The position numbers were made by a program, and so were the translations under genes. DNA of 64,000 bases from Scleroderma bovista (lineage: Eukaryota; Basidiomycota; Agaricomycetes; Boletales; Sclerodermataceae): positions 46,863 to 110,862 of the forward strand of contig JAYMGJ010000051.1 of NCBI GenBank assembly GCA_037178675.1. Reading direction: 5' to 3'. Below, piece by piece: positions 1 to 13,687 of this stretch (position 1 is the stretch's first letter; every line of letters starts with the position of its first letter). The notes under the pieces are model-generated. The model was given only the letters and a program-made list of their open reading frames with translations, was not told where the DNA came from and made no database searches.

Positions 1-90
1 TTCGATGTCATTGCCCCCGGGGTTCATATTACGTCGTATAGTATGTACATATATCGACGACCTATCTATTCGACCAGATACAATACTATC

Positions 91-1238
<1,148 letters not shown>

Positions 1239-1337
1239 TATGAATTATGATGGTGAAGGTGCAGACATGCGAGTGTAAAGGGATGCTTACTAACCATCAT
1301 TACTAACGTGGAAAAGGGACCGAGTTTGTGTGCAAAA

Positions 1338-1406
1338 CTCTGGTCACCAGACTGTCCATGAAGTTGTAGTACTTGGTGGCCTTCATAGACAGTCTAGTCA
1401 CCAGAC
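1338..1406. repeat. Imperfect inverted repeat / long hairpin upstream of TGS1
   Basis: Arms at 1338-1363 and 1381-1406 pair at 22 of 26 positions around a 17-base loop, and some of the mismatches would allow G-U pairing in RNA. It sits about 100 bases upstream of the TGS1 start. It may be a remnant of a small inverted-repeat element or a structured transcript; the sequence alone does not decide. Confidence 0.55.
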
Positions 1407-3474
1407 TAGCAAACCCTTGCTCGCGGAGGAAGCTGATCATGGCCAGGGCCAGAGTCTGAGACAGTCGCGCCATTTGGTGCAGCGTTCACCAACAAAACAT
1501 TCTAACTCAACGAGTACAATTCGTCTACTACAATGCTACCCAGCAAGCACCTTGAGAAGGTCACGAAAGGAGCCATGCTATCAGATCGGAGAAGCTTGGC
1601 TGTGAGCATCAATAATTGTATGTAGCACACCGACAATCACAGAAGCAATAGGTTCGCCTCCCAAGTGGTCTATGAATTCCACCATCGAAGTGCGGACAAT
1701 TCCCGGTGACTGCTGCTGACAGCACATTCACCGATTATGGTATCCAAGTTATGAAAGTATGCGAGGTTACAGAGAGCAGGCAACGGGAAGCGTGAGAAGA
1801 GAAGGGGAAAGAAGATGATAGCACGAGGTACTAGAGACCTTGGCAGATTCACTTGTTCAACCTGCATGTATTGTGCCCGTCGTGAAGTCACCGACACGAC
1901 TTTTACGTCCTTTTGATCTGAAAATATTCCAAGCCGCTCATTGTTCAAAACTCAGGCCTGGCTGAGGATCAATTACGCCAACTAAACGAAAGACGAGGAT
2001 TTGGTGGGAAAACATGGGGACGTGGTCCAGGACAATAAGGATATTACGCCAGCTGATTCGCGTTCACTGTACTGTTCATGCATCTATGGCATCGAAGCAA
2101 AGAATATATTTATGTCCTGTGGAGCGTGATTTCTAAGGTCTGCAGATTGATCTATGCTCACTTACGTTATTGAATAAGAATAAGAAGTAGCAGGATACGA
2201 TCAACAAGGATCTTCCAACGCCCCTGGTCTCTACGTCGAAGAATAAAATATTATGGATGAGGTCATCACAATGTGTCTTGCTGGGATGATGAATATAGCA
2301 ATCCATTTTGACAGGGTAACCGTTTTCCTGGACTGGGTCCTATTAACGATCGGATAAGTGACAGCGTAGTCGAACAGGAAATGTAAATGTATTTGATACC
2401 AACCACCGGCATCAAGATCACAGGACGTACCGTCATATAACCATATTTGCAAAGTGAAATGTCATTTGCAATATTTCTGAGGAATCCCGCGCAATATTTT
2501 CAGGCTAAAGAGGGCTGAGCGATCATAAGGTTGGTCAGAAGGTGATAAAGAGTGACCGATTGGCAATGATTTCTGCTAACTAATGCCCGGAAACACGTAC
2601 TAAGCCTCATCATAGAGCCAGAGACGCACGGCCATCGGACCATCACAACGGCTTGCAGGTATGCAGAAATACCTGATACGACTGGGTAGCACCCTTGAAG
2701 TAGCGAGCTCGCGGCAACCGAATAGCGCCAGAAATTGGCCATAGAAGGAGTGCCGGGCCTGAGGTCCACCAACTTCATGTCTCAGGACTCAATCGAGTGT
2801 CCTGCTTTGTCTCGATTGAAACATTCACATATTACTGCGAAAATGATGTGTCTGTCTGAATATCATGCCTCGTTGACTGAAACGAAGAACGTTAGTAAAA
2901 CGATGCATTAATGGTGACCACCTGGAAAAATCATGAGAGAGAGCCTGTGAAAAGGTACTTGACACTATGGTCTCTCCTTCGTGGGCTGGTTTCGACGATC
3001 GGTTTAGCCCAATCTTGATAGTTTAGTTCAAACTGCACGATTGGCCAGCGAGTCACCGTGAGAATGACCCTTGAAAGAATGACTGATGTCATTCAACAGA
3101 TTATTGTCGCCTACTGCGTCCTTCTCCTTCAATAATTTTAAAGCTTTCAAGACACACTTCTGACGGTGCTATCGTAAAAGTCTAATGATGTTCGAAAGTC
3201 GGTGAGATATGCGGGGCAACTTGATCAGTGGACAATACGACCCAGGTCAGTCAGCAGCGATCCTCCAACATCCATCAATGAGAAGCTACGGGTTCGTAGT
3301 GAACATGCCCGATGCATGGCCCAGATCGTGATGCGGGTGAGTTCTTCCTTCGCCTGTGTACTCGCAAAGTTTCACTCGAGGTTTGCATCCCGGTAGTCAG
3401 CACTCCGAGTTTGGCTCATCATATAAACAAAGTCAGCCTCTCATGGACAAAATAATAATTCACGGTGCGGCTGG
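1407..3474. other. Intergenic, no gene recognised
   Basis: About 2 kb between the TGS1 upstream region and the laccase promoter. The open frames here are short, lack recognisable motifs and do not join through plausible splice sites. The distal part presumably holds upstream regulatory sequence for the laccase gene. Confidence 0.5.
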
Positions 3475-3482
3475 TATAAAAG
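3475..3482 (+). promoter_or_regulatory. TATA box of laccase 1
   Basis: TATAAAAG lies 73 bases upstream of the laccase 1 ATG. The laccase 2 pseudogene has a matching box at almost the same distance (72 bases), which supports both being real core promoters. Confidence 0.65.
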
Positions 3483-3554
3483 ATGCTGACTTCCTTTGGC
3501 CCTTGTTCTCTTCCTACCACCATCGATCGCTTCCGCTTCCATACCTAACTCGCT

Positions 3555-5722
3555 ATGTTTGCCTACTGGGGACTCGTCCATAGTCTCCTCCTCGGTTCAT
3601 ACGCCTCGTCAGCTGTTTTGAACGATAAGTCGGACGTTTCCCCACATTTCCCGCGGAGCGACGTCTTAGGTCCGTCTTCCGAACTCAATGTCGTGAACAA
3701 AGTTGTTTCTCCGGATGGCTTTCCAAGATCGTAAGTGGTCAGCGGTTCGATGTGGCCTGGTATTCAAGCCTACGTCTTCAGCGCCGTCCTTGTCGATGGA
3801 ACTTTCCCTGGCCCGTTGATCCAAGCATATAAGGTACAGTCAGCCTATCATCTCAAGGTGTGTGGCTGACCAGGACACAGAACGACGACTTTTCGCTCTC
3901 CGTTGTCAACAATCTCGTCGATGCTTCCTTGCCATTGCTGACCAGCATTGTAAGCGTCCTATTTACTCGCGTCGTACGACAGCTTACAGACTATTATAGC
4001 ACTGGCACGGCATTTCCCAACGAAGATCAAACTGGGCGGATGGAACGTCTTTCGTCACCCAATGTCCAATCGCTCCGGGTGGTACCTTCGTGCATCGGTT
4101 CAGCGCGCTTGATCAGACGGGTACCTACTGGTACCATTCACACTACTCTACCCAATACTGCGACGGCCTGAGGGGACCACTGGTCATCTATGACCCAGAC
4201 GATCCGCTGGATAGTATGTACGACGTGGATGACAGTCAGTACTTGAAAGATTAACATGAGAATCATACGCTCACCGCAATGAACCACAGAAAACACCATC
4301 ATTACCCTGTCTGATTGGTTTGTCAGCCGAGTTGATCAGTCTTCACTGTGCTGAACTTACTCAAGGTATCATAACTCTTCTCTGCTCCTCAACATAAACG
4401 CCGACGTTATTCCCGACTCAACTCTCGTCAACGGGTTGGGTCGATACGCTGGTGGACCACCATCGCCATTGGCAGTTGTATCCGTCGTGCAAGGCCTACG
4501 GTACCGGTTCCGCATCATCGGCCTATCATGTGCTTCCTGGTTCAACTTCACAATCGATGGTCACACAATGACCGTCATCGAAGCTGATGGCGTCGAGACT
4601 TTGCCGATGGTCGTTCACTCCCTACCTGTCTTCCCCGGTCAGCGATACTCCGTCGTGGTGACCGCAGATCAGCCGATTGGTAACTACTGGATTCGCGCTT
4701 CTTCAAATCTCCTTCCAAAAACGTTCGACGGTGGACTGAACTCGGCGATCCTGAGGTATGCGGGAGCACCAGCAGCGGACCCTGCCACATCCGCTGGACC
4801 GTATGAACTGGAGTTTAATGAAAGCCTTCTTCGCCCTCTAAACAACATGCTTGTGCCGGGTGGACCCGCGATCGGGGAGGCGGATGTCCAGATCAATCTA
4901 GTCCCTGGATTCGTTGATAGGATGTTTAACATAAACAGTGTACCATACCAGGATCCGCCCGTTCCAGTTCTTTTGCAGATTCTCAGCGGGGCAAGACATC
5001 CTTCTCAGCTCCTGCCCAAGGGGAGCGTCTACGAGCTTCCTCCCAATAAGGTGATCGAGCTGAGCTTTCCAGCTACGGATGGACTACCGAACGGTGCTAG
5101 TGGTGGACCGGTGAGTATGCGTCGAGTTACAGCGCAACCAACTGACGACCATCTCGTAGCATCCGGTGCACCTACATGGTGTACGTGTTTCCACCAATGC
5201 GTCTGCCTTATAAGCAGCTAATAAATTGCAGCACAATTTCTGGGTGGTGAGATCGGCGGGGAACAGCACCGCCAACTTCGACAACCCAATAAAACGGGAC
5301 ACGGTATCGATGGGTTCACGAGGCGACAATGTGACTGTTCGTTTTGTCACCGACAACCCAGGACCTTGGTTCTGGCATTGGTAAGCATCCGCCTGTATCT
5401 GGTGTCTGTGTCGGCCCTCATGCTGACTATACCTCGCAGCCACATCGATTGGCATCTGCATCAGTGAGTGGTGTTGTATCTGGTCATTGTGATGAGTAAC
5501 GATGCGGTTGTCCTCGTAGCGGGTTTGCGGTGGTCATGGCGGAGAGCCCCGACGAGACAGTTGCAGAAGAGACTGCGGTTATACCACGTGAGTACTAATC
5601 CCTCCACTGTCCGAACACCGCATAATTCCTTCGCAGAGGACTGGTTGTCTCTGTGTTCATCGAATATAATTTCAGCGACCGGACTCAGAGTTTCAAACAG
5701 ACACCTAGCTCAAGATTCGTGA
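3555..5722 (+). CDS. Laccase (multicopper oxidase, secreted), intact
   Basis: Laccases oxidise phenols with four copper atoms and reduce O2 to water; in fungi they act outside the cell on lignin, pigments or toxins. Eleven exons were traced (first 3555-3730, last 5637-5722), total 1653 bases, 550 residues, every phase consistent. An N-terminal signal peptide precedes three cupredoxin domains. Copper motifs in order are HWHG (4000), WYHSH (exon 4), HPVHLHGHNFW split over exons 7-8, and [12 protein letters not shown] split over exons 8-10. The residue ten after the T1 cysteine is Phe, as in high-potential laccases. The segment just before it reads L-H-Q-G instead of the usual L-E-A-G. The C-terminal tail after the last short intron is poorly conserved, so that exon is the least certain. 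A TATA box lies 73 bases upstream and a paralogue follows in tandem. Confidence 0.93.
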
Positions 5723-7318
5723 TTCATATTTCTATTCTTTTCGATCGCTGGCGACCGAGGTTCATTAATTATTAGTGGGACGTGTTTTGTGTTTGTTTTG
5801 ATGGAAAAGGACAAGGAAAGGTACCATACTGCGTGATAATATGTATCTGGTTGTTACTAGAGTTACCTGCATTTCTGAATACCAGGTATTGCGATGTTTC
5901 GAGCACCAGGTTTGAGTGGCAGTAGCTTCCGAAGGTTCAACATGAACGTCTGGTAGTGTCTAGACCATATGGTTTATGGTTCTTAACATCGATCACCGGT
6001 CACGGGTACTTGGACGACCAACCAAAGGCCGCGGTGATGGTCAGGAGGAAACGCTGTACCCGAGATCTTCTGGCTCCTGATTATCGCAAGCCATGGGAAA
6101 TGTTAAGAATCACCGCGAGGTCATGTTAATCAGTAACAAATGACTTCAAAACCAACTAGCAACCGCACTCGGGACCGTGATGAGCATTCAAACACTGACC
6201 TCCGACTCAGTGCCAGGAAGTCCCATCCAAGGGCCTGCTCCGGCGAGATCTGGATAGTGAGGTGACGGGGCTGTAACAAACGTGGCCAGTTACTAGCAAG
6301 TGCATCTATCTCGACAGCACAGCTGGCGGGCGCACACTCTATCGTTCAAACGCCAACCCAGTGTTGATGGCTCTGAGTGCTGGGACCCACTACAATTAGC
6401 TGAACGTAGCAGAAGCGGAAGCCCAAGTTTCATACTCCGAAAATGAAACACAACGGTGCCATCACTTACCATCAGTTATATACACCGATACGATATAATT
6501 CACCTCGCCACTGGATGCTACTATCATTATTGCAATACGAAGCCGATTGATCACGGCGAATCGTGGGCACCGTCACCGATGAGTCTAGCTACTATCACCC
6601 AGCGGCGGTGTGCGGGTGTGCAGCGTGTCTGAAGTATTTTCGTGAAAATGTTGGGGGGGTTGGTTCAATGAGGAACGGCGGTGAGTAAAACTTTCAATTG
6701 GGTTGATCAGTAGGCTCGAGATAAATGGGGCCGGGACTAACGGACGACTCCAATGGGCTCTTGGGGCTGGCCCTCTAGTAACCCTCTCGTCGCAAAATTC
6801 GACCCGATGCTAAAGGTTATTTGGCTACTGCATGTATCGGCGGGGTCTTATAGGCTCTTATAGGTGCCCGAGACCACGTCCACGGATGCAAACGGACCAG
6901 GATATGCTATGTCCAAAACTGTTATCATCACGAGCCCTCGTTATTTCAAGGCAGCCGAACTCCCAGCCTATGCACAACGCTGTCCGGCTTTACTAGACAG
7001 TACACCGGTCGAAGGACGTTGGGCACTCGTACCATTCCAGAATTACCAAGCGTAATACCACACTAGTTGACTTGTTGGTATGTTGCTGTGGCGATTGTCA
7101 CAAAGCATTTCATTGCAGGTGTTTATTTCTTGTCACCATCCGATGTGCTCTTGAAATCGGTGCGTTTCAGTTTGCTCAGTTGGAACCAATACGTATGTCT
7201 GTCATGGTGTTACCACGGGCAGTCGATAGTGTAATAGTAAATGGCCTGTGGCCCATCTGGCGGCGGAAATCGTGATTCCGCAAGCAGCACAGGACACCTT
7301 GCTGACAATGCAAGTAGA
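5723..7318. other. Intergenic between tandem laccases
   Basis: About 1.6 kb with no supportable gene. It holds a short direct repeat of 'ctcttatagg' near 6853-6864 and otherwise unique sequence. It is probably the 3' flank of laccase 1 and the promoter of the laccase 2 copy. Confidence 0.5.
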
Positions 7319-7326
7319 TATAAAAT
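7319..7326 (+). promoter_or_regulatory. TATA box of the laccase 2 copy
   Basis: TATAAAAT, 72 bases before the start codon of the laccase pseudogene, mirrors the spacing in laccase 1. The promoter architecture seems preserved although the reading frame is broken. Confidence 0.55.
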
Positions 7327-7397
7327 GCTTGCATGGCATGAGGTATAATCTTCGCTTTATCGCTTGCATCGGCTCGCGTGCATTCCATCGCACTGCG

Positions 7398-9606
7398 ATG
7401 TATACTGCTCTCTTTGTCCTCGTCCTGTTGTCTTTCCTCACAAAGACCTACGCAGGATCCATTGCTTGGCGCATGTCATCGTCGTCCCAGCCATCCCCGA
7501 CTTCAAATGTGGTGGGCCCAGTTGGGCACCTTAGAATCGCCAATAAAATCATTGCTCCTGATGGATTCAACCGATCGTTGGTCTTTCCTCACCATTCGTA
7601 TGGCGACTTTGACAGTTTGGTAGAACCACGCTTGCTGGCGGAACGTTTCCTGGGCCACTCATCAAAGCCCAAAAAGTATGGCTTTTGCTAACCCTATACC
7701 TGTACATGTGGTGCACCTCTCACTCTGGGCTCTAGGGAGACCATTTTTCTATCGATGTAGTGAACCAGCTTGATGATCCCTACCAGTTCCTAAGTACTAC
7801 CGTGGTCTGTGTTCAACCTAAAGTTGACCTATTTAAGTGACTCCTGATATCTTCCCCAAGCATTGGCATGGGCTATTCCAGAATGGAACGAACTATTCTG
7901 ACGGTGTCGCATTTGTGACACAATGTCCGATCACGCAGAACAGCTCTTTTCGTTACTCTTTCGAAGCTCAACAACAAGTCGGTACCTACTGGTATCACAC
8001 TATTCGACGCAAACATGCGACGGGCTCAGGGATCCACTCGTAATATACGATCCTGACGATCCGTTGGCATACTTGTACGACGTCGACGATGGTAAGGATT
8101 CTTGCGAGTCAGCTGATCATTAGCTGATTCTCACCTGTACCAGAAACTACGGTCATCACTCTCGCAGACTGGTGCGTTTCCTGGCCGGTGTGCCTTGACA
8201 TCTATCAACATTTCATAGGTATCACGTTGTAGCACCAGTCCTTAACCATATCATTGGTGTCAATCCCAGTTCTACGCTCATTAACGGCATGGGCCGATAC
8301 ACAGGCGGGCCAAGGACAGAACTTGCCATGGTCAGCGTGGAATATGGAAAGCGATATCGCTTTCGCTTAGTGGGCATGTCGTGTGGCGCCAATTTTTTGC
8401 TTTCAGTCGACGAACACAACCTGACTGTAATTGAGGCGGATGGAATGTTGACCGAGCCCTTACTGGTCGGTTCTCTTCAAATTCTACCTGGCCAACGTTA
8501 TTCCGTTATATTAAACGCCAACCAACCGGTCGCAAACTACTGGATACGAGCATTACCAAGCATCTCGAATGCTTCCTTTGAGGATGGCATTAATTCTGCT
8601 ATTTTGCGGTACCAGGGTGCTCCTACTGCTGATCCGACGACCAACAAATCGTCGAGCATCATGCCCATGCTCGAAACCAATCTACGCGCCCTCATTAATC
8701 CCGGTGCACCTGGTATCCTCGAATATGGGAAGGCGGATATCAACGTGGACTTAAATGCCAATAATTCTGGGGGCACGTACTACATCAATAATGTCTTCTA
8801 CAAGCCTCCAACTGTGCCGGTGCTGCTACAAATATTGAGCGGAGCACAAAACGCCCTGGATCTGATGCCAAGTGGGAGTGTTATCACGTTAGGGCCAAAC
8901 AAAGTCGTGGAGTTAACAGTGGCCACTTTCGGATTTGGTGGCCCGGTAAGCTTGTTTTCAATGACATTTCAACACGGGGCTGATTTGTATTCCGCAGCAC
9001 CCTATCCACTTGCATGGAGTGTGTATAAGTTTTCGTGTGCCATTCAATCTGCTGATAAGTTCATAGCACGTATTCGATGTGATACAAAGTGTTGGGAATA
9101 CTTCGTTCTTCAACTATGAGAACCCCGTGCGGAGAGATGTCGTCTCCGTGGGCATCCAGGGCCAGCAAACGGTCATCCGATTGTGACCGACAACCCTGGA
9201 GCATGGTTCTTACATTGGTGAGATGTGATTTCTTCGTCGTATGTGAAGTGTGTGCTGACTGTGTCACTATTGTAGCCACATAGACTGGCACCTGGAAGCG
9301 TGGGTTTTTTTTTCATGAATGCGTATTACGTCTCCCGGAAGGCGGCTGACTTTTGTGCTCAATAAGTGGCTTCGGCGCCGTAATGGCGGAGGACCCTTCC
9401 GGTGTCATATCGGCAAAATTCCGTGTACGTCCTCTGGTTTCTGTTCGCTGGTGCAGGAGGTATGTAACTCAAGAATGATGCGATTTTTACAGATGCCATG
9501 GGACAACTTGTGTCCGATGTACAACTCCCTGAAGTCATCGCAGCTCGGCGGTATAGACTCTTACGAACAAGCTGAGAATCTTTCGACGTTGTTGTTCCCA
9601 CCCTGA
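7398..9606 (+). pseudogene. Laccase 2, frameshifted copy
   Basis: This is a tandem paralogue of the laccase at 3555 with the same exon plan. It has a signal peptide (MYTALFVLVLLSFLTKTYA), [15 protein letters not shown] at exon 4, HPIHLHG near 9000, and the T1-site segment HIDWHLEAGFGAV split by an intron near 9300. It ends PMYNSLKSS.. with a stop at 9604-9606. Two lesions break the frame. At about 7996-7999 four bases are missing, so the copper motif that should read WYHSHYSTQ becomes WYH followed by a shifted frame. At about 9182 one base is missing just before the VTDNPGAWF segment. Splice sites and codons elsewhere look functional, so inactivation is recent, or one or both shifts are assembly errors. 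Unlike laccase 1 it keeps the canonical L-E-A-G. Confidence 0.85.
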
Positions 9607-9814
9607 TGTGTAACCAGTGGTGGGCGTGTCTTAAACTTGACCATATCGAGTTATATGGGCTTCATTGGATAAACTATTCCAACACGTAGTTACTTATGGC
9701 TGCACGCATGATTATACAATGTGTCCGTACTCGCAGTATAAATGCATGAGTAGTAATTATTTCCAGTGGCCAACAAGTTGGGTGTAGTTTTGTGTCACGT
9801 GTGCACACGATGTG

Positions 9815-9833
9815 ACGCGTCAAGTGGACGCGT
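9815..9833 (+). promoter_or_regulatory. Two MluI cell-cycle boxes (ACGCGT) upstream of the coiled-coil gene
   Basis: ACGCGT occurs at 9815-9820 and 9828-9833, ending 22 bases before the ATG at 9856. Paired MCB sites are the binding elements of the fungal MBF (Mbp1-Swi6) factor that drives G1/S and some premeiotic genes. Their position also argues for the ATG at 9856 over an open frame reaching upstream to 9766, which would place the boxes inside coding sequence. Confidence 0.55.
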
Positions 9834-9855
9834 CTTTTTCTCATACTTTGACACC

Positions 9856-12800
9856 ATGGACAAGGCCACAAAAGCGAACTATCTTTACCGCTCAGATATC
9901 CCCAGGCTCACCAACATGCCAAATGATAAATTGTCAACAGGTGTAAAGAGCCCCTTTCAATTCAAGTTCAGCACCCAGACACAGAGTGCCCCAGCTATGC
10001 CGCAGGAAAAGTTTATCCAAGCTGGCACCAGCTTTCAACGCTTAAATTTGAATTTCGGAGACACCTCCAAGTTTACCGAGACCACTCCGCCTCGTTCGTT
10101 GCCGTTCGAGCCCTCCGGTTTGCACAAGCAGCGTCTCGCTGGGACCCCTGCGTACGTTAACCTAATAGATAGGGGAGAGGAGAATCCAAAGGTCTCACGT
10201 GCGGTGCGTGACACGTCGTATCCTTGACTCAATTTGTGATGCATGTATCACAGCCGTTCAACACGGACGTCCGAGGTGAGTATATGCGCGTTGTCTGGCC
10301 CCGAGCGTTACCTAAATGCGCAGAAGATGCACCCAAAAACTTCGATAAGCGTTCGCATGAGTACGCGATGTCATTTCCTGACCAAGGAATCATGAAAAGA
10401 GAAGAATCGGTTGATGTTCTACACGGAGATGTTCCTGAATCCGAGGACCTGTTGATGACAGTCACGAGCAAGTACCGGCAGTTACAACGAGAGACAGCGA
10501 AGCAGGTAATTTATGTTGGCGTACCCTTGACTGCGTTAACACATTAGATACAGCGGGACTATATTGCAGAACTAGAGGGGAAGATCGCCTCTACAACCGA
10601 ACAGCATACGACCCTTAGCGCATCTATTGCGCAGTTGAAAGCAGCCCGGGCCAAACAAAGAGAAGAACTCGATAAGATTACCAAGGAGTATGCGGTGGTC
10701 GTGGCTATCTCTTTGTTGCAACGCTTCTCATAGCTGCTCATACAGCTTCGCCGATCTCGGGACAGGATTCCAAGATTTGAAGGCACTGTCGATTTCGTCT
10801 GCGTCTTTCTTGTCAGAAGCCAAGGAGACAATGCACAGTCTAGTACAACTGAGAAACAATGCACAATTCGAACTCAAGCGTGAGTTGTAATAATATATCC
10901 TTGTGTAGTGTGCTAACCAGTATTATAGTTCTTGAATCCGCATTTGACGACGATGGAAAGCTTATATTGACTCAAGAAACAAGAACCACACTCGAAGACC
11001 TTCGTTGTGAACTTACAAAGAGTAGGTTGCATACTTCTGATCACGTTTTGGACGGCCCCTTAGAAATTCCTATTTCTCAGCTCAACAGGTTGTTGACCTG
11101 CTGCGTGACAGACTTCATGCTATGGCCTCGGAGTTGGCTGAAGCACGGTCGCGGATTTCAGAGCTAGAAGGTCTCGCTGTGGGTGACACGCAAACTGTCG
11201 AGCGTGTCACTCTGCATCTTCGACAATCCGGTAGGATCACGTCCATCCCGAGTCTTGCAATGATATTCAGCCTTGAACATAAAACAGCAGAGCACGTGGC
11301 AGTGGTAATGAATTTTCTGCAGGAGGAGAGAAAGGAGTCAGTCCGGGCTGCGAGTGAGGTGTATGAAATGACCCAACAGCTAGCCCAGTCGCATGCCCGG
11401 TGTGTATTGGGGCCTTGCTCCGGCCGTTACTGACCGGGCCTTAAAGTATGAAAGAAGCTGAAACTCAGATACTGTCTATGAGGCAGCAGTATGTTCTTCA
11501 TTCCTGGCCATTGTTTGGTGTTCATTTGTCTGGCTCTAGGATGACCGAATATGAAGGAGCTCAAGAGGACCAGAAGGTGCAACTACGCTCCCTTCGCAAC
11601 ACGAATGACTTCCAAGAACAAACCAATAGAGAACTGGGGGAGAGGTGAATCAGAGGCCATGATTCTATACTGATCTGACCCTTTTTCGTCCGAGCAAGAC
11701 TCCGGAACACCAATGAGGAGTTGCGCCTTGCTCTGAACCGCTCGCACGAACTGGAGGGTCGATTGAACGCCTTCAAGGAGCATGAAGCGAATCTACTTCA
11801 GCAAAACCTGAGCTTGCGATCGGAACGGGATACCGTGAATGAAATGTTGAGCACCGCGCAACATCAGCTCGCCGAGGCGCATACTCGTGAATTATCGCTT
11901 TCTCGACAATTGTCCAAGGTCACAGCGGAGCGGGACAATGCGACTGAGAACCTCAAAGACATGGATATCCTGAAGAGGGACCTGGAATTGTGCCGCGGAA
12001 AGTAAGGTTACCGTTTGCATGCATGTCACGCGCATTCTGAATGACACTTCTGAGGCATGTTGAGACCTTGGTTGCTCTCAAGGCCAGGCCAGTGATTATC
12101 ACATACGCATCTAACTAAAACAAGCGTAGGCTTTGCAGGAGCGGTTTGATGACCAGTCTGTTACATTGACGGTTACCAAGGAAGCGTTGGGCGATGCACA
12201 GGTATACTGCTTCTAATGTTAGGTATACGTGCTAATGGCCAGTAGGAGCAACTTCATTCGACAGAAAGGCGAGCTGGAGTACGTTTGAACCCCTTCGTAT
12301 GTCTTCAGACAGCTAACCAGTGGCGATCTCCTCTAGGAGATGGTTGCTGATATCACCCATCTGCGAGAACAAAAGGGGCTACTAGAAGCGAAGCTCCAAA
12401 ATGCACTAAAGGAGGTGGATGCCAAAACGGAAGACCTGATGGCCCTTCTAATGGAGGTGTCTCGTAAGGAAGGTGTCTCTGAAACCTTATTGAGTGAGGA
12501 GAAGCAACGCGCGGACGAATCACGAGGACAAAACTTGGAAATGAAATCTAGAATCGAATCCCTGCTCGCAGAACTTGACCAAAAGAACCATCGCGTACAA
12601 GATATGGAAAGACGCCTTGCGGAGGCCGGAGCGCCGTGCACTAAACATGAACTGGAAGTGGCCGTGCTGACATCACGTGTTTCCGAGCTTGAGGCGACTA
12701 AAAACGAGTTGTTTACTCGGGCGACGACGATTACTAAACGTTACGCAAGGAATGATTTGGTGAATCACCCCCTATACTTCGCATATTACCGGATAACGGC

Positions 12801-13687
12801 AACGTTTCCTTCGTAGAACGATGACGAGAAGGCGCTAGTTGCGACGGTGATGCATAAGGTTCGTACCCTACATGATCGCGAGATGGTGGAAAAAAACAAT
12901 GAAATCAAACGAGTGCGTTTCTGTTTTCATAAACTCTCACAGAATAGTACTATCGTTTGCATATCACCCACAGCGTGACAATCTCATCAAAGAACACGAG
13001 GCAAGGATCTTACAACTGGAAGACAACCTTGCCTGCCGCATTTATGGGGTCAGCCAATTTGTTTCGGCATTTTCCATTCTTTCTCCGCACACTTGTCATG
13101 TTTGTACAGCCGCACACGGCCTCCGCTGTGAAACCCAGTATTGTCGGAACTCCTGTGGACAGCAGTCCATTGACAGTCCCCGACATGAATTCGGAGCCAG
13201 ATTTCAGTTACCCGGCAGATAACCACCCCAATCCAAATCCGATTTCCACGTGTAACGTTAGCCCAACCAATCCCGTTGCGAAACAGACTAAACCCGCCCC
13301 GTCGATGCCGCCACCGCCGCCGGGCCATACCAGCTTCTCCAAACTCGCCAGAGAAGACGTTGACGGTGCCGAATCTGAGGAAGAGAAGCAAAAGACCAGC
13401 ACCAAGAGGGTCTTGTTTGCGGATAGCGGGAGCGATCCTTCAACATCTCGCCCAACCCGTCGGGCGGTGAGCGCCCAATTTGTCACTATGACCTGTAGAG
13501 CATCAGATTCTATTCTAGCCTTTTTCTTTCCCAGAAGTATTCTAAACTTGTCGAACCCGAAAGAACGTTTGACAATGTTAGCGTGTGATACTTTTTGGCC
13601 TGGGCGTTTAACAGTTACTGATTTACGCTTTTCGCCGGGATTTAGGCTTCCAATGCGACAACGAAAAAGAAAACGAAGCGGCGATGA
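9856..13687 (+). CDS. Long coiled-coil nuclear-type protein, possibly a meiotic/chromosome-axis protein
   Basis: A many-exon gene whose joined exons give one long coiled coil flanked by unstructured ends. The N-terminal exon (9856-10203) is Ser/Pro/Thr-rich. Heptad-rich exons follow, for example around 10553-10690, 11080-11230, 11720-12003 and 12340-12730, rich in Leu, Glu, Lys and Gln with segments such as LAEARSRISELEG. The C-terminal part carries a proline stretch near 13310 and acidic/Ser-rich sequence. The last small exon, reached by an intron from about 13577 to 13645, ends in a basic cluster (TTKKKTKRR) that looks like a nuclear localisation signal. I estimate roughly 850-900 residues. 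No catalytic domain is visible. With paired MCB boxes at the promoter, a synaptonemal-complex or chromosome-axis role is a reasonable guess, but other coiled-coil proteins would look the same. Exons between 11400 and 12340 are the least certain. Confidence 0.7.

Noticed and set aside
2500..2778. 92-codon minus-strand frame upstream of the laccases
   Set aside because: Short, motif-free and isolated; no supporting splice signals or promoter.
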